Positions 51,431-63,421 of a stretch of 64,000 nt of DNA are shown here, piece after piece. The first letter of the stretch is position 1. Each line of letters opens with the position of its first letter. Below the pieces are notes generated by a model. That model was not told where the DNA came from. It saw nothing but the letters and a program-made list of their open reading frames with translations, and did no database searches. The stretch is from positions 434,001-498,000 of the forward strand of contig WAID01000012.1 of the NCBI GenBank assembly GCA_016584495.1. The letters are read 5' to 3'. Source of the DNA: Celoporthe dispersa. Its lineage: Eukaryota; Ascomycota; Sordariomycetes; Diaporthales; Cryphonectriaceae. Both the position numbers and the translations under genes were made by a program.

Positions 51431-53837
51431 GAATACTCTCGACCGGTGGAGTGTCAGGTATGGGTACACCCAAAGGACTACCATTTTGGATAGGTAGCGG
51501 CCGGGTACTAAATTCTGCTACAGAACAATTCGCATATTTTTTCTTTCTATCCTTCTCATCTTGAATATTGCTGTCGATGGCATGATACGATGGGACATCG
51601 GCCACTATCGTCATGTTCAGCGCAGGCCTCGCCAAGGGATACTATTACGAGTACCACCGGATTTGTCTGAGGGGGGATATGTCTACGCTGCTTATCTCTT
51701 CAATCCAATCCCATTTACCATAGCAAGGAACTCAAATTCTCTTTCGTTTTCCATTAATCAACAGCCTCCCCGCACATGACGCTATCGAAAATAGCACTGC
51801 CCGACAAGTTTATAGCAGCGGTGCTTCCGATCTCCCACTGATCTGAGAACAAAAGGCACATCAGCTCCAAACAAGGCGACAACAACACCGCCTGGTTGCG
51901 TCGACGTAAGATGCTTCCATTCCGTGAAACACACCGGAAAACAAACTCCACTCAGCGTAGAGTATGTTCATGTAGGAGGGAAAGACACTGGGTGTGATGA
52001 ACATAACAAGAACGGCAATTTGCCGCTAAGAAGGACATGTGGCCATTTCACGTACTGCAATGGGGAGCTGAGGGTATTTGATTTTTTTTTTTTTAGGTAA
52101 GTACCGGACTAGCTGTAATACCTCCTTGAGCGGCGCTCTACCAAGGGATAATATCCGCTCTTAGCCACCCACTGCATCGGCTTTGTGGCCGCTGTAGCTG
52201 CTATATAGTGGCATCACATGATCGCTGCTCCGGTTAGTGACGCTCAGTTGAAATTGTCGCTGTCATCTGTGCTTCTAATGACGGCACAAAGGCAGTTGAG
52301 GAACTGAGCGCGGTTGTGATAACACAGTGGGAGAGGAGGGGTACAGAATACCGTGATGGTATAAGATAAGTGCAGGCTTATGCAGAGCGCCGACGCAAGT
52401 GGGTGGTATACATGCACACTTGCGTATTCCGTATATGATAAATAATTACGTTACTAGTCAAAGGGCATCAGAGGAGTTAAAGAGCGCGCCGGAGTTCTCA
52501 AATGCCATTTCCTCCTTCTTCTTTCGATTCTCTTCAGCTCTAAAGATGACGAAAACGAGCTATAGGATGATCACATCAACACCCCTGGACCGGTGCACAA
52601 CCTTGAAACGTTGCATGTCACGCCGACATGGTTGACTGACGTCCTCCGTAAGCAAGTGTTTCCAAGAATGGATGGATGGTCAGACAGCGTCGTATGCTGT
52701 GTATGCTGTGACACCGTGGTCGAGTACACAATATGGTGTCACTGTTGCTATACCCGCGTGTAGTGGAAGGCAAAGAAATGATCGAGATCGACTCTCTCGC
52801 ATTGGCCTTGTTCCACATTTGGCAGCCTGCCCTTTCTGCTTCAAATTACACCTGCATAATGCCTAAGAATTGCTCAAACCAGAGTCGATGACTCTACCTC
52901 AAGTTCGGCGAGACTTATAAGAGGCGAACATAGGCTGCAACAAGAGGAAATGTTGGGCAAGGGCCTTTAAGATACTATTTAGAAGGTGCGAGCTTGGGAA
53001 GGCTCGCCAACTGCCCTCTGAACTGCTGATCCTCGGCGGTCTAATAGACCTGGTGCGGTTTAGCAGAATAAATTGAAAGCTCCATCGCTTTTGACAGGCC
53101 AACGATCAGCTGTCGACCGCCTCTATGGCTAGTAGTGGAAAGAATCATTCTTAAACCACGAATTGGGCTTGATTGACCGTATCGGAAACCCACTTATCGA
53201 GAATTAGCATGCGAGCACTAAAAGGATGACCATCCCCAGTGCTCACTGGAAGTGATGTGGCTTATATGGAAAGTAGGAACTCGCATAATTAGGTATAGGA
53301 ATTGAAAGAATCGCATCAAAGGCGCCAGCTTGTGGAAGCTTGCACAGCCGCGACGAGCTGCTCATGATGCACTCCGTTCTCAGCATGGCTTTATTTGCAG
53401 CCTGCTTAGAGTAATGGTTGTACCGTAGACTGTTGAGTCAGAAGTGGCAGGACGTGGTGTTCCAAATCTTTTGATACTCTAAAATGCCGAGTCTTCCTGC
53501 ATCAATCATAGTAAGGGCAATTAATTGACTCAGCACGGTTGAGGAAGCTCGTAGTATTGCATTTTTCTGGTAGATCTAGTATCCGACTTCGATTCTGCTC
53601 TCAAGTAATTACGAGGTATAATTGCTGGCACTCTGATGGAGACACTTCCTTTATCAGCCAACGTTGTTCCCCGTGCGGGTCTGATTGTACCTATTGCATG
53701 ACCACCTGAGTAGGCAGGTAATCCAATTCATACCCCAATTGCGACCTTGAAGTTCTTTCGGCGTGCGCAAGGCATTTCTGCTTGACTCTACACTCTCGCT
53801 AATAAATTATCAGACACGAGAAGAATCGATAACCGAC
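51431..53837. other. Gene-poor intergenic DNA
   Basis: I see no frame with a recognisable domain. There is a T14 tract near 52082-52095 followed by TAGGTAAGTACC. Short frames overlap on both strands without shared codon character. Nothing else stands out. Confidence 0.4.
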
Positions 53838-54116
53838 CTTGCCTAGTGCCATCGCCGCCGGAGGGTCCAATATTCCCCCTGCATAACCAAGTATTCCCGG
53901 GGTGGATGCCGCGATTGCCACTCCCACGGAGCCAGTTCTCGTAATAATGTCTGGGATGGAGGACAGAGTGGAATTGAGCTTCAAGCGCGATACCTAATCC
54001 ATCGACCGAAGACTGGATGGCAGGATTAGTTAGGATAGCTCTGGCACACACGTGTTTATGTGTGTTGCATCTGGAATCATCACCTTGACTTGGCCATTTT
54101 TGTTGTTCAAGACCAT
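53838..54116 (-). CDS. Possible small hypothetical gene, two exons, 3' end unresolved
   Basis: On the minus strand an ATG at 54116 opens MVLNNKNGQVKVMIPDATHI. A typical intron (GTGCCA...CTAACTAAT...TTAG, 54047-53994) joins it in frame to VSRLKLNSTLSSIPDIITRT and then a glycine/alanine-rich segment (GVAIAASTPGILGYAGGILD). A good branch site and frame agreement suggest a real gene or a relic of one. After about 53838 (GGCAAG followed by GTCGGT) I cannot continue it with confidence. I recognise no family; the GAVAIAAS-like segment could be a membrane or cofactor-binding stretch. Confidence 0.25.
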
Positions 54117-57100
54117 GAGGTGCTATCGAACTTTTTCTTCTGGAGCATTCTGTATGTGTCTCGACTGAGACCCGGTGATTAGGATGATGGAGATATCATG
54201 CTGAAAACAATAAACTAATTGAATCAGATCGCTGCAACAATGCTGATTCCTCACAAACCGGCACTGGCAGCATCTCTTTGTTCTCTGCAGTCTCCTGCAT
54301 CACTATAAACAAGAACAATAATGATAATTACTCAGCTCGGGGTGGAACAGTCTTCGAGTTCAGAAAAGGAAAGTCTCATAGAGCCAGCCACCGCAATCTC
54401 CCCCGACTGTGGCTGGCGTGTCCTCGCTAATTAATTATCTACGCGTATAACGCCCACAGTCTCAGCGCTGGCACTTACAAAACTGCCGAGTCCACCACGC
54501 GAACTGGATCACAACAGCCACACTTCTTTTTGTGACTTAAATGAGGGGTTCAGGACTCTCTGCAGGATAAGCTCGACCGCTAATGTGCCCCATAAGTGTC
54601 AAGTGACGATATCATCGTTCCTGATATGTACTATATAGCGCTCAGATCCCATGGTGAGGCGTTACTGTCGCTTTTATTTGCGGTCATCACCACCCCACCC
54701 CAAAATTCTTTCCATGGCGATCAGAGTCTAGCCGGATGTTGATCCCTGTTTTTGGAGACTGTAGACTGATGGTCGTGCACGGCACTATTAATCCCATGTA
54801 TGCAGGTCAACTCTCTGGTTGATTGTCGAATGCATGATATCTTGGAGCAGTTGCAACGGTCAAGCAAGCTCGGTTGCAGTGCATCTGCAGAAGAAAAGAG
54901 GAAAAAAAAAAAGCTGCAGGTCTGCGGGGAGTGTGCGGAAAAGTACACATGCCCCAGTGGTCCGAAAGCCTGGAATAACCTTCGGGTGGATATCAGACGA
55001 AGTCGATAGTATCCCCCGGTGTGCTGTCCAGTGGGACACTTACAGGGGCCAACATGTATGTACTACTGTAGCTACTGTAGTATGCAGGACTCGCTTGCAA
55101 CCCCACGCGAGAAAAAGGCACGGCGGCCTGCTGTGTACATGCGGCAATGAGGCGTGGGTTGTTTGGGACCTTTTATCGGTCCCACACCCGTTCTTGTTGA
55201 CCTTCCCCTTCCGCCATACCTGGCTTGTCACGAGTGAAGTCGGTTATTTGCACTCCAGCTGCAGCTGTCGAGAGCCCAATACGCACATGACCAATCAATC
55301 CGGGGAGGTTTGAAGCCTTCCTGATTGACCACTCTGAAAGCGCGATTACATAGTAGTATCAGGGTGAACCTTTCCCGCTCTCCTCTGTTCTTCAACTCAC
55401 GCGGAAGGTGTCATAGCAGTGTACTTACGTTAGTAGCCGTTCAGGGGTTACATTCAGACCACTGCATGTCGGCACAAGATTTCCAGGATACCCCTCTAAA
55501 GCCGCTGGACCCGTTACAAAAAGGATGGATGCCTCTTGAGGGCTGGAATGGCCCTGCTTCAAATTCTTGATCCCACTCGTAGCAATTGTTCGAGACCAAC
55601 TTGAGAGAGGCACACCACTTTTCATGTATACGAGAATGAAAAATTATGTGATCATGTGCATGACGGTGAATGTGATGGTGCGGCACACAACATACGCACA
55701 ACAGGGAACAGAGTAATCACAGGGGTCTCGAGAGCTCGCGCAAGTGTGGCACAACTACTTACACCTCTGGGCTTGGCTGTGTAGACCCTACTATACAACC
55801 ACGTGCCTAACGGCGCTGAGAATTACTATGGTACATACAATGTAATACAGTAGAACCTGGAATACGTAGTGTACTAACCGATTCTGGCCTCGACTACAAA
55901 TCCCTTCCAGGCACGCCGGATAAGTCCCCGGTCTCGGGACAAAGCTTGCGCTCCCTCATCACTGCCCCATCATCCACCCTGCTTGTCAGTGTCTTTCACC
56001 CCCCCCACATGCCTTCCGAAAGTCGAGATGCTGACGATCTCCCAGGGGTGGGTGGACCTTTCGTGCCTTGCAGATATTATCTCTTGCCCAATAAATGATC
56101 AGCCCGTACCACCACCAAGCCGCCAGTTCCTCCCGGGGCCCCTTTCTCACGCAACCACTTCTACTAGCCATCGTCTCTGAACCAGGTCGGACGTCGGGTA
56201 TCGCTGCATGGTTCATATCCACGAAAAGGAGCGGGGATGGAACCTCTCTTGTCATCAAGCAGATGGGATCTCGACGCCCCCTGCCACCTCCCAGGTGGCA
56301 AGCTTTGAGCACTCTCACGAACCTCTCTGCTCGGCCAACATCTTGGATCTAGGCTAGTCTGACCTGTCGATGTCAATATGCAAAGATTGAAGGTATTCTC
56401 AAACAGGTTCTTGGCCCGTGCTGCACGTGAAGTCAGGTCTTTGCGCTACGGGCTCGGGTCGCTTTCCGCGGACGCTGGCCTCCTTCATTCCCCAGCCTTC
56501 AACCGTGGTAATATCCACATATTCTCCTAGCGACCTCGGGGCCTTCTGGAGAGGTAGGCAGGCTGGTACCACAACGAAAAACATTGTTGAGGCCCAGTTG
56601 TGCGGCAGTCGACGATGTGTGCACACTACTTACCATGGTCTCTTGTGTAGGTGTGGCGTTTCTGCCATTGACCCAGCTCTTCCCTCTCTGCCGTTGGCAT
56701 GTGGTGTCTACGATCTGTGCTCGCTCTGTTTCAGAAACTTGAGGGACAATGCCTGGAGCCTCAATGGCACGTGTTTTCCAAATTTCCCCGAGTCGGCGCC
56801 ACTAGTGTCAGGGGAGGAAGAATCCGACAACAGTCACGTATTACTGAGGGGAGAAAAAGAAAGAAAAAAAAAGTTGGGGCTGGCTGACTGTGTGCTGCTA
56901 AGTATCTCGGGGGATGCCTCCTCGGAGCCGGCACAACTTCGCCAGGTTTCTCTTCCGAAGGCATTGTATTAGTAGGCGTGGTAGGGTACAATAACGAGAC
57001 TAGCATCGGCCGATCAACCGATCTTGTCCACCAACACTGGAAGACGGCTCGGTTTCAGTTCCGGCCTGGTAACATGGTGGAGAACACTGACGGGGCCTTC

Positions 57101-57925
57101 TGGCGATATCAAGTCTAGCCAACCTTGATTTCAATCGCTTGTGGGCCCACCATTATCAGACAAAAAAGCGAGTGATTACTGCAATGGGAGCCGGCAAGTG
57201 GAGGTGTCTACTGCAGAGACAAAGGCCGCGTGCCCTATTCAAGGCCTTCTACCGACACGAGAAGAGCTGGAAGAATTATCTCGACCCTCCACTGCCACCT
57301 TCCATAGCGGCGTTGACCCCCAAGTCCAGTAAAGTCCCGTTGGAACCATAGCACCATGGCACATAAGTAATACATTAGTTATAGCATATGACGGTGTTCC
57401 ATATCATCTCCAGTCCCCGCCTTTGACCCACACCCTCCTTGTGCCCTTGGTCCCCTGGGAGGGTCACAAAAAGAAAGTATGCAGTGTGTGCATGCAGGTC
57501 TGATGCAGCTTTGACACACACAAAGATGCCTCAGGAAAGACTGTGCCTGGGACCTTCTCATCTCCTCGTTTCAGCCCACAAATTTCCCACAGCGCCACTG
57601 CAGTATGGCAGAGGGGGGAGGTGATGGGGTATCCTGGACACAACCGAAGTTGGGCCTCGCCCGGGACCTAGGTCACTGGCATGCTAGGGACCGACCGGGA
57701 GGAAAGGAGGGAAAAAAAAGAGGGAAGAAAAAAGCTTGATACCATGTTGGCACTTGAGAACCCTTAAATGTTGCACAGCCCCTGGAAAAGTGGAAGTGGG
57801 AGGGTTCGACGTTGCTCTGCGAGCGTTCGTCCAGGCTTGTCAGTGTCTGTTTGTCTGCCTCCCACCCCATTCTTGCATGAACGTCGTCGAGCCGCGAGCC
57901 AGAGGTCAGGCTCGGTGCATCCGCG
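54117..57925. other. Long gene-poor intergenic stretch
   Basis: About 3.8 kb of normal-composition DNA with many short overlapping frames on both strands, none with a domain I know or a consistent exon chain. It has several A-rich runs (54899-54911, 56864-56873, 57712-57720). A CAGTAGAACCTGG-like sequence at 55849 loosely recalls the ends of Fot1/pogo transposons, but no matching inverted end was found. Confidence 0.4.
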
Positions 57926-59923
57926 ATGCCTGGCATCAACCAGCTACCTGCTGGCGCCGAATTCGCAGCGGTGATTTCACTGACCTGGGCGTCGTCGAGC
58001 TGGCTATGTAGCATCCTGTTGCTATGGCTGACGTGGTCGCACCACGAAGGATGGTCATGTAAGCAGTTCTTCCTCTTAAAAAAAAAATAAACACCTCATA
58101 TTATTTCATCATCTGTGCGCGCCGAATACAATACTGAGCCCCCATCTCAATCATAGACCTAGCCCTCCTCGCCATATCATCACTCTTCAGCAACACCTTT
58201 TCCATCATCCAGCAGGCCCGAGATATAACTTGGTACACCGATACCATAATCGAGCAATTCCATATAAAACAAAGACTGCCTGCGGACGACCCAGAACTGG
58301 CCATAGCTGGCGGTTCTTACGGTGTTGACCTGGTCCTGTACTACTTACGTACGTCCTGGATTCGTTCACCTGTACAATGGGAGGACTCTGTCGCTAACAC
58401 AGTATGGCAGAGTATTATTCCTACAATGTGCAAGCAATGCTTGTCATGTTTTGGTGTGCTGCTCCTGCTCCCACAAGTCTTCATTAAAAATTACTCCTAT
58501 CTAATAACTACCATCCAGGGCCGTTGAGCTCTGCCAATTGACGTATCAGGTTGGCGAGCACCGGAAGATTCGGCGCATCTTCCGGAAGGTTCACTTTGCA
58601 GGGAAATACATTTCATGGGTGCTGCCCTTGGTCACGATCCTCTGCCTACGCGTCCCTTCCCTGAAACAGAACTTCGTGGCATTCATCCTTATAGCTGATC
58701 TACCCCGTGAGTCGCACCTAAACAAGCAACGCCCCATGCCCAGCAAAGGCTATCGTTTTGGCTGATAGTTTGAAAATTTAGTAATGCTCAGCCTGGCCAT
58801 CTCGAGTTCTCTTATGATAGCGGTTACGTTGCGATATGTCCGATCTAGACAGAAATTCACACAGTGGAGCCCTCAGAAGTTCAACTCCGGCAATGGTTCA
58901 CAAGCAGGCCTCAGCTCGCAGACAAGCTCCAAGGTCGCCAGCAGCGGGGGAAATAGGGGTCTCTACGACCGCTGGCTTATGGTCCGCTTCACGATTGCTT
59001 TCGTCCTGCTTGCGTGAGTTTGTCGGAATCACATTCTCAAATAAGCTGCAAGGCTAGACAGAGCTGACAGCCACTGTAGCGTCTTCGAAGTCACAAATAC
59101 CCTGTTCCAGATCACGACACTGAAGAGTAATATCGAGGACTCTAAGGCTTCGGCCCCAGACCTAAGCGCAGGGCGGGCTATTCAGACTCTGTTCTTGTTT
59201 ATGCCAGGTACAACACCGGGAATATTCCTGTACATCGTTTTCGGCACCACAGCGGCCTCGCGGCAGAAGGTGGCAGAGTTGATACTACCAAGGCGGTGGC
59301 GTGAGTCGCGGTCCCAAGGCTCAACAAGGGCATGTTGTTCCTGCTTCGGTCGCCGTCGCGCCTCGCAGGACACAGGCGCCCTTTCGGCTTGCGAGGGTGG
59401 TATCGTCGTCGAAAGGTCTCTTGTCATCACGTCAGCCAGCCGCACACGCGCATCGCAGCTGTACGACGTGGAGGACTTCTCAGACCCCAGCGAGATCTCG
59501 CTGAGCGAGATGCCCAAGCGGTCTAACAGCATCACTATCCAGAGCTCCAGCATGAAGCCCCTGCCGATGGTCCCAATGGCGCCGGCATCTACATTCACGA
59601 CATCCACGGCTCGCGCGCACTCCTCCAGACCACCGCGTGAGGTCACCAGCAGTCCTATCCAGTTGGCCACAGGACTGTCCGCCATCGCAGAGAAGAAGAG
59701 TGTAGACGGCGAGACGGTATCCAGGACGGACACGCAGGACTCGTTACAAGTGCCGGATGATTACCACCGGATGGGCCCCGAGCACAGCGACGATTCTGGA
59801 CCGATATTACCCATCCAGAGACCCGAGGTGCGGTTCTCTACTAGAATAGATGTTCTTGACGCCACCAGGGGAGGAAGATTATTTGGCAGGCAGTCCAAAA
59901 ACTTCTCGCGGCCAAGGAAATAG
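57926..59923 (+). CDS. Seven-helix GPCR-like membrane protein with long Ser/Thr-rich tail
   Basis: Six exons: 57926-58058, 58139-58348, 58411-58453, 58519-58706, 58782-59013, 59080-59923 (549 aa). All introns are GT...AG, 62-80 bp, with branch sites, and frame is kept throughout. Hydrophobic segments: residues about 12-36, 48-68, 103-131, 158-180, 186-208, 254-274 and 300-325. The start at 57926 was chosen because it is the only one that joins in phase and supplies the first helix (SWLCSILLLWLTW). A WYTDTIIEQF and ADDPELAIAGG loop lies between helices 2 and 3. A poorly hydrophobic loop of about 45 residues precedes helix 6. The last 215 residues form a hydrophilic tail with a Cys-Cys pair (CCSCFGRRR, possible palmitoylation site). 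Topology fits a fungal orphan receptor, but no diagnostic family motif is visible, so ligand and pathway are unknown. Confidence 0.72.
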
Positions 59924-60239
59924 CCATCTGATGATCCTTTTTGGGAGTTCTATGAATCGTTGAAATGGCCTAAAATGAGTTGAATCTGGAAGATGGGCGG
60001 TTATTTGATACCCCTGTTTTATTAAGTATTTGTCTAGTATTATCTGATCACCTGGTCGTCTCAAAATGTGGCTATCGACGGTATAGCAGGGTGTCGTAGA
60101 ACTTTGGGAGCTACCAAGATCAGCCCTCGAGTATTGCTTGCTGCCGTTAAGTAATTTCATGCTCCTTTGCCCCATACACACAATGCTTGGTTTGAAAGTG
60201 TACAATATAGTCACTAGAATTTGAATTCTTCGTAAGCGG
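59924..60239. other. Intergenic region between receptor-like gene and tRNA
   Basis: 316 bp without coding signal. It presumably contains the 3' untranslated region of the upstream gene; no clear polyadenylation signal was identified. Confidence 0.4.
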
Positions 60240-60343
60240 GGCACTATAGCCAAGTGGTTACGGCGCTGGCCTGCTAATTACAGAAGCAATTATCAGTTAA
60301 GCCAGTCCCTTCGGGGGCGCAGGTTCGAATCCTGCTGGTGTCG
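60240..60343 (+). tRNA. tRNA-Ser(GCU) with an anticodon-loop intron
   Basis: A cloverleaf can be folded by eye. The acceptor 5' strand GGCACTA (60240-60246) pairs with TGGTGTC (60336-60342, with G-T pairs). The D arm is GCC...GGC. The anticodon stem CTGGC pairs with GCCAG (60301-60305). The anticodon loop starts CTGCTAA, giving GCT, which reads serine AGC/AGT. About 23 bases between the loop and the 3' stem strand are an intron in the usual position after base 37. A long variable arm (CCC-TTC-GGG) confirms the serine class. The T arm is GCAGG-TTCGAAT-CCTGC. A run of T residues from 60346 serves as the Pol III terminator. Confidence 0.93.
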
Positions 60344-61035
60344 ACTTTTTTTCTCCCCCGTTTCGCTATAACTGTTTTCCGTTTCCTAGTCTGCTGTATC
60401 ATGATGTTTCTTTTTTTATTTTCGTTTTGCTGTTACCGGTTCTCTCTTCCTAGGTTCCTTATCTCTATCCGTCAAGTATTTTGATCTGCTCTTGAAGTAC
60501 CTTTGCATGTAACTAGCCAGTATGGATGGGTTCTTGGAAGGCCAGAACTTGAATCTCCTTTCCACCTCCTTTTACATGTTAGACTGGCCATCTATTATCG
60601 CGCCAAAATGCGTCGTCGAATCTTTTCCTTTAGCAATTCACATCCAAGACTTGGTAGGCGAAACGACCTTTGTTTCTTCACTTATTCGTCTCCAGACCAT
60701 GTTTTTTCCTCAATTTAGACCCGGATGATATCAATGATTTTGTGCAAGAAGATCACAAGGAAGATGATGGCGATCATGATGAGGATCCGCCCACTTATAT
60801 ACTACCGTCAAGAAAGCTCGTCCTATCCAAAATCTGTTAGTTAGCGAAGCAAGCCCCTTGTCCCAAAATGACGCGCAACACAGAGGAAAAGATTATTTCT
60901 GCGGAGAATGTGACAGTCAAGACTGTCATGATGAAGCCAGTATCACTTTTGGGCCCCAAGAATTTGAGCTCTAGCATCAGCTTACTTTCCTCGCTCAGTG
61001 ACTATTGAGACGCTCCGAGGCAGACTAGCACCGTT
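60344..61035. other. Intergenic DNA with possible coding relics
   Basis: After the T-rich terminator at 60346-60353 there is no complete gene. Two plus-strand pieces look protein-like. At 60718-60840, DDINDFVQEDHKEDDGDH... ends in PPTYILPSRKLVLSKIC and a stop. At about 60885-60975, GKDYFCGECDSQDCHDEASI is followed by TFGPQEFEL. They are in different frames and I do not recognise either. They may be remains of a lost gene or chance. Confidence 0.3.
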
Positions 61036-63195
61036 TCATTCTACTCCAATGGCTCGAGGCTTGAACACGAGTTGTAGAGGTCCTGGTGTCGTGGTAAAAT
61101 AGTCAGTGGCCTCAGAGAACATTCTGGAGCCGTCTTCACCTTTGGCAAAGCTGAAGCCAAACTGCGTAAAGATCAAGGCTGCAGCCACACGTATCTCCAT
61201 CAGGCTCAAGTTCTTGCCTAGGCAGGACATTTTCCCTAGCATATCGTGTTAGGCCAATGTAGTCAACATGCAGCCTCCATAGCGCGATCTTAGTTCTGGG
61301 TGCTGGGGTTTGTGACAGAAAGAGAGGAGGGGAGAGAGCGTGCACCTATAGTCCAAGGCACAAATGCATATTTGTTCCGGACAAACTCTGGTTTCGTTCT
61401 TAATCGTTCAGGCATCCAGTCATGCAGGTTGACAAAGTCCGTGTCATCTAATAATAATGCATATTAGTATGGCTGTGTGACCACCAGCTTTACTTGATAT
61501 TTCTCACCTCTGAAAAGACTGTACTGAGGAGTCACTAATTAGTGTGGTTCCCTCCTGTATATACGTGCCGCCTACCGTGCAACCGGCTTTTGGAGGCAGC
61601 CTGAGTCCTGCAGAAGGCACTGCTGGGCTGAGACGCTGGGTTTCGTAGATGCAGGCGTTCAGATGTGCAGCATGTTGCAGAGCCTGGTAGTCGCGAGTAC
61701 TTATGGAGCCGAGTTCTCGGCTCATAAGTTCGAGATCGTTTGGGTGAGATATCATGAGATACATCATGTTTGCCAGCACCTGACGCACGGGATCACTGAG
61801 ATCAATTAAGCCTGAAATTCGGGTACACGATCTCTAGGGGTACTGGTGACATTGCAAAGAGGGGGAAAGGAATTCACATGATTGATGAAGAAGAAAAAAG
61901 AATAAAGATGAAACGCACCTTCCAGCTACTATTACCAAAACGAAATCTCCCAAACCCATGTTCCAAGTAGGCCTGATTCCTCTACTCTTCTTTGCATGTT
62001 CCAGGACGTAACCTATGATATTCGTACGCTCTCCTTCGTTTCTCTGTTGTTGGGGCAAAGGGTCAATCTGAGCCTGCAAAAGAAAAAGAAGAAAAAGGAA
62101 AAAACCCTTGAAAGTGGCGACGCACCCTGATGTTGTTGTGGAGCCCATCATGCGCCCAGCCCATAAACTGACGGTAATACTTCTTCCTCTCGATGAACGG
62201 TATACCCATCAGCAGATGCTTGATCCAAGGAGCTGCAGCAAGAGACCGAGTTTCCTGTGAGCTATGTGGTAGAGAGAGGATCGGGTGCTCGCCTCGGGTG
62301 AGGTTGTTGAGGTTGACCGTCAAGGCGAATGCGCCCATCAAGTCGAATGTGTAATACTCTGACCAAGCTGATATATCGAGGCCCACGTCTCCATTTGCTC
62401 GTAGCTGATCGACCAACCTACCAGCATGCCCGTATATCATAGGTTCCGCTTTGTTGAGAGCTGAAACTTGCTGTGTCAGTCTCGCATCAGATATACCTAC
62501 TGATAGCAGTGGCTAGGGGGGACACTCACTTTTGATGCTGAAGGCCTGATCCCAGAGCTTTCGGTCTCCGTAAATGCTGTGCCGGATCACGGATCGTATC
62601 CAGTGAGACCATTGGATGAAACAAATCGTAATAAGCCGCTCTGGTGCAATGTGGAATCTGGCCTATGAACTTTGGCATAGGCTCGTACCCAAAGAGGGTC
62701 ACCTCGCTAGGACCTGGTTCGTTCGTAATCAGTGCATCAATCTTTGGACCTTTCTGTTTGTTCTAACTGAGAGGAACCTAGCGGTGCGGACAATGTCTCC
62801 TATCGCGCTCGAAGATTATGAAGAATCTTGAAGTTTTGGCCATTTGCCATATTCCACACATGTGTGAGCTTGGATACTCTCAGCCGTAATGGTCCAGGTA
62901 TGTGGCCCAGAGGGGAAAAGAAGAGCCGGAATATAATGATGCTTTTGAACAAGGTGAAGATGTATGTACAGTAGATGTACAGACTTTCTTTGTAAGCATA
63001 CCCAAAGGACGACGGCTGAAGGTACGACTTCAAAAAGGCAACGGCGATTGTTAGGAGCAGATGGACGCGAGCGATGCTCGCCGCCGCAAGATCATGTTCT
63101 CCATGGATGAAGAACGCCCATTGAGCGAGCACGCCAGCGATGGCAGCACCGACGATCTCGAGGTTGTAAGACATCATTCTAGCAGTGTAGCACAA
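61036..63195 (-). pseudogene. Cytochrome P450, disrupted by frameshifts and a lost splice donor
   Basis: Minus-strand exons that can be traced: 63195 to about 62790 (N-terminal helices, then FFSPLGHIPGPLRLRVSKL, a P450 proline-rich hinge), about 62711-62537 (GPSEVTLFGYEPM...DLFHPMVSLDTIRD...RKLWDQAFSIK), 62460-62126 (IYGHAGRLVDQL...), 62073-61919 (ending FVLVIVAG), 61795-61508 (SDPVRQVLANMMYLM, then YETQRLSP, the E-x-x-R helix), 61447-61346 (DDTDFVNLHDWMPERL, ending PWTIG) and 61236-61036. The last junction creates W-T-I-G-K-M-S-C-L-G, the haem-binding loop with its cysteine. The architecture resembles fungal secondary-metabolism P450s (tryprostatin-hydroxylase-like). Breaks: near 62803-62812 before GDIVRT, at about 62551 (extra base in HLRR-RKLW), and at about 61532 (extra base before VTPQYSLFR). 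The donor after GDIVRT-G is CT instead of GT. Sequencing errors could explain single-base shifts but not all of this easily. Confidence 0.75.
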
Positions 63196-63421
63196 AGAAT
63201 GGCTCGAGACAGAAGCTCGAGACGATCAGAGTGGGAAAAAAACAAACAAAAAAACAAAAACAAAGAAAGGATGAGCGTGAAGTGGAAGAAAATGGTATCG
63301 AACTGGGGGCTCTGGACCAAATTGCACTATATAAGGTACGAGAACTGCACTCTGGACACCATCTGTGCGGACTATTTCTCATCGATCTCCCCAAACCTCT
63401 CTGGCCATTCCCTCACCTCGC
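63196..63421. promoter_or_regulatory. Divergent promoter region between P450 and methyltransferase
   Basis: The P450 starts leftward at or near 63195 (or 63177) and the methyltransferase reads rightward from about 63422, leaving roughly 225 bp that must serve both. A TATA-like TATATAAG sits at 63328-63335, correctly placed for the rightward gene. An A-rich tract lies at 63238-63266. A shared promoter would allow joint control, but this is inferred from layout. Confidence 0.4.

Noticed and set aside
55849..55890. CAGTAGAACCTGG sequence similar to Fot1/pogo terminal repeats
   Set aside because: No inverted partner within several kb, no TA duplication that could be confirmed, and no transposase frame.
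56418..56972. 184-codon plus-strand frame
   Set aside because: It has overlapping minus-strand frames of comparable length, low-complexity A-rich stretches and no motif; I see no exon structure or conserved segment.
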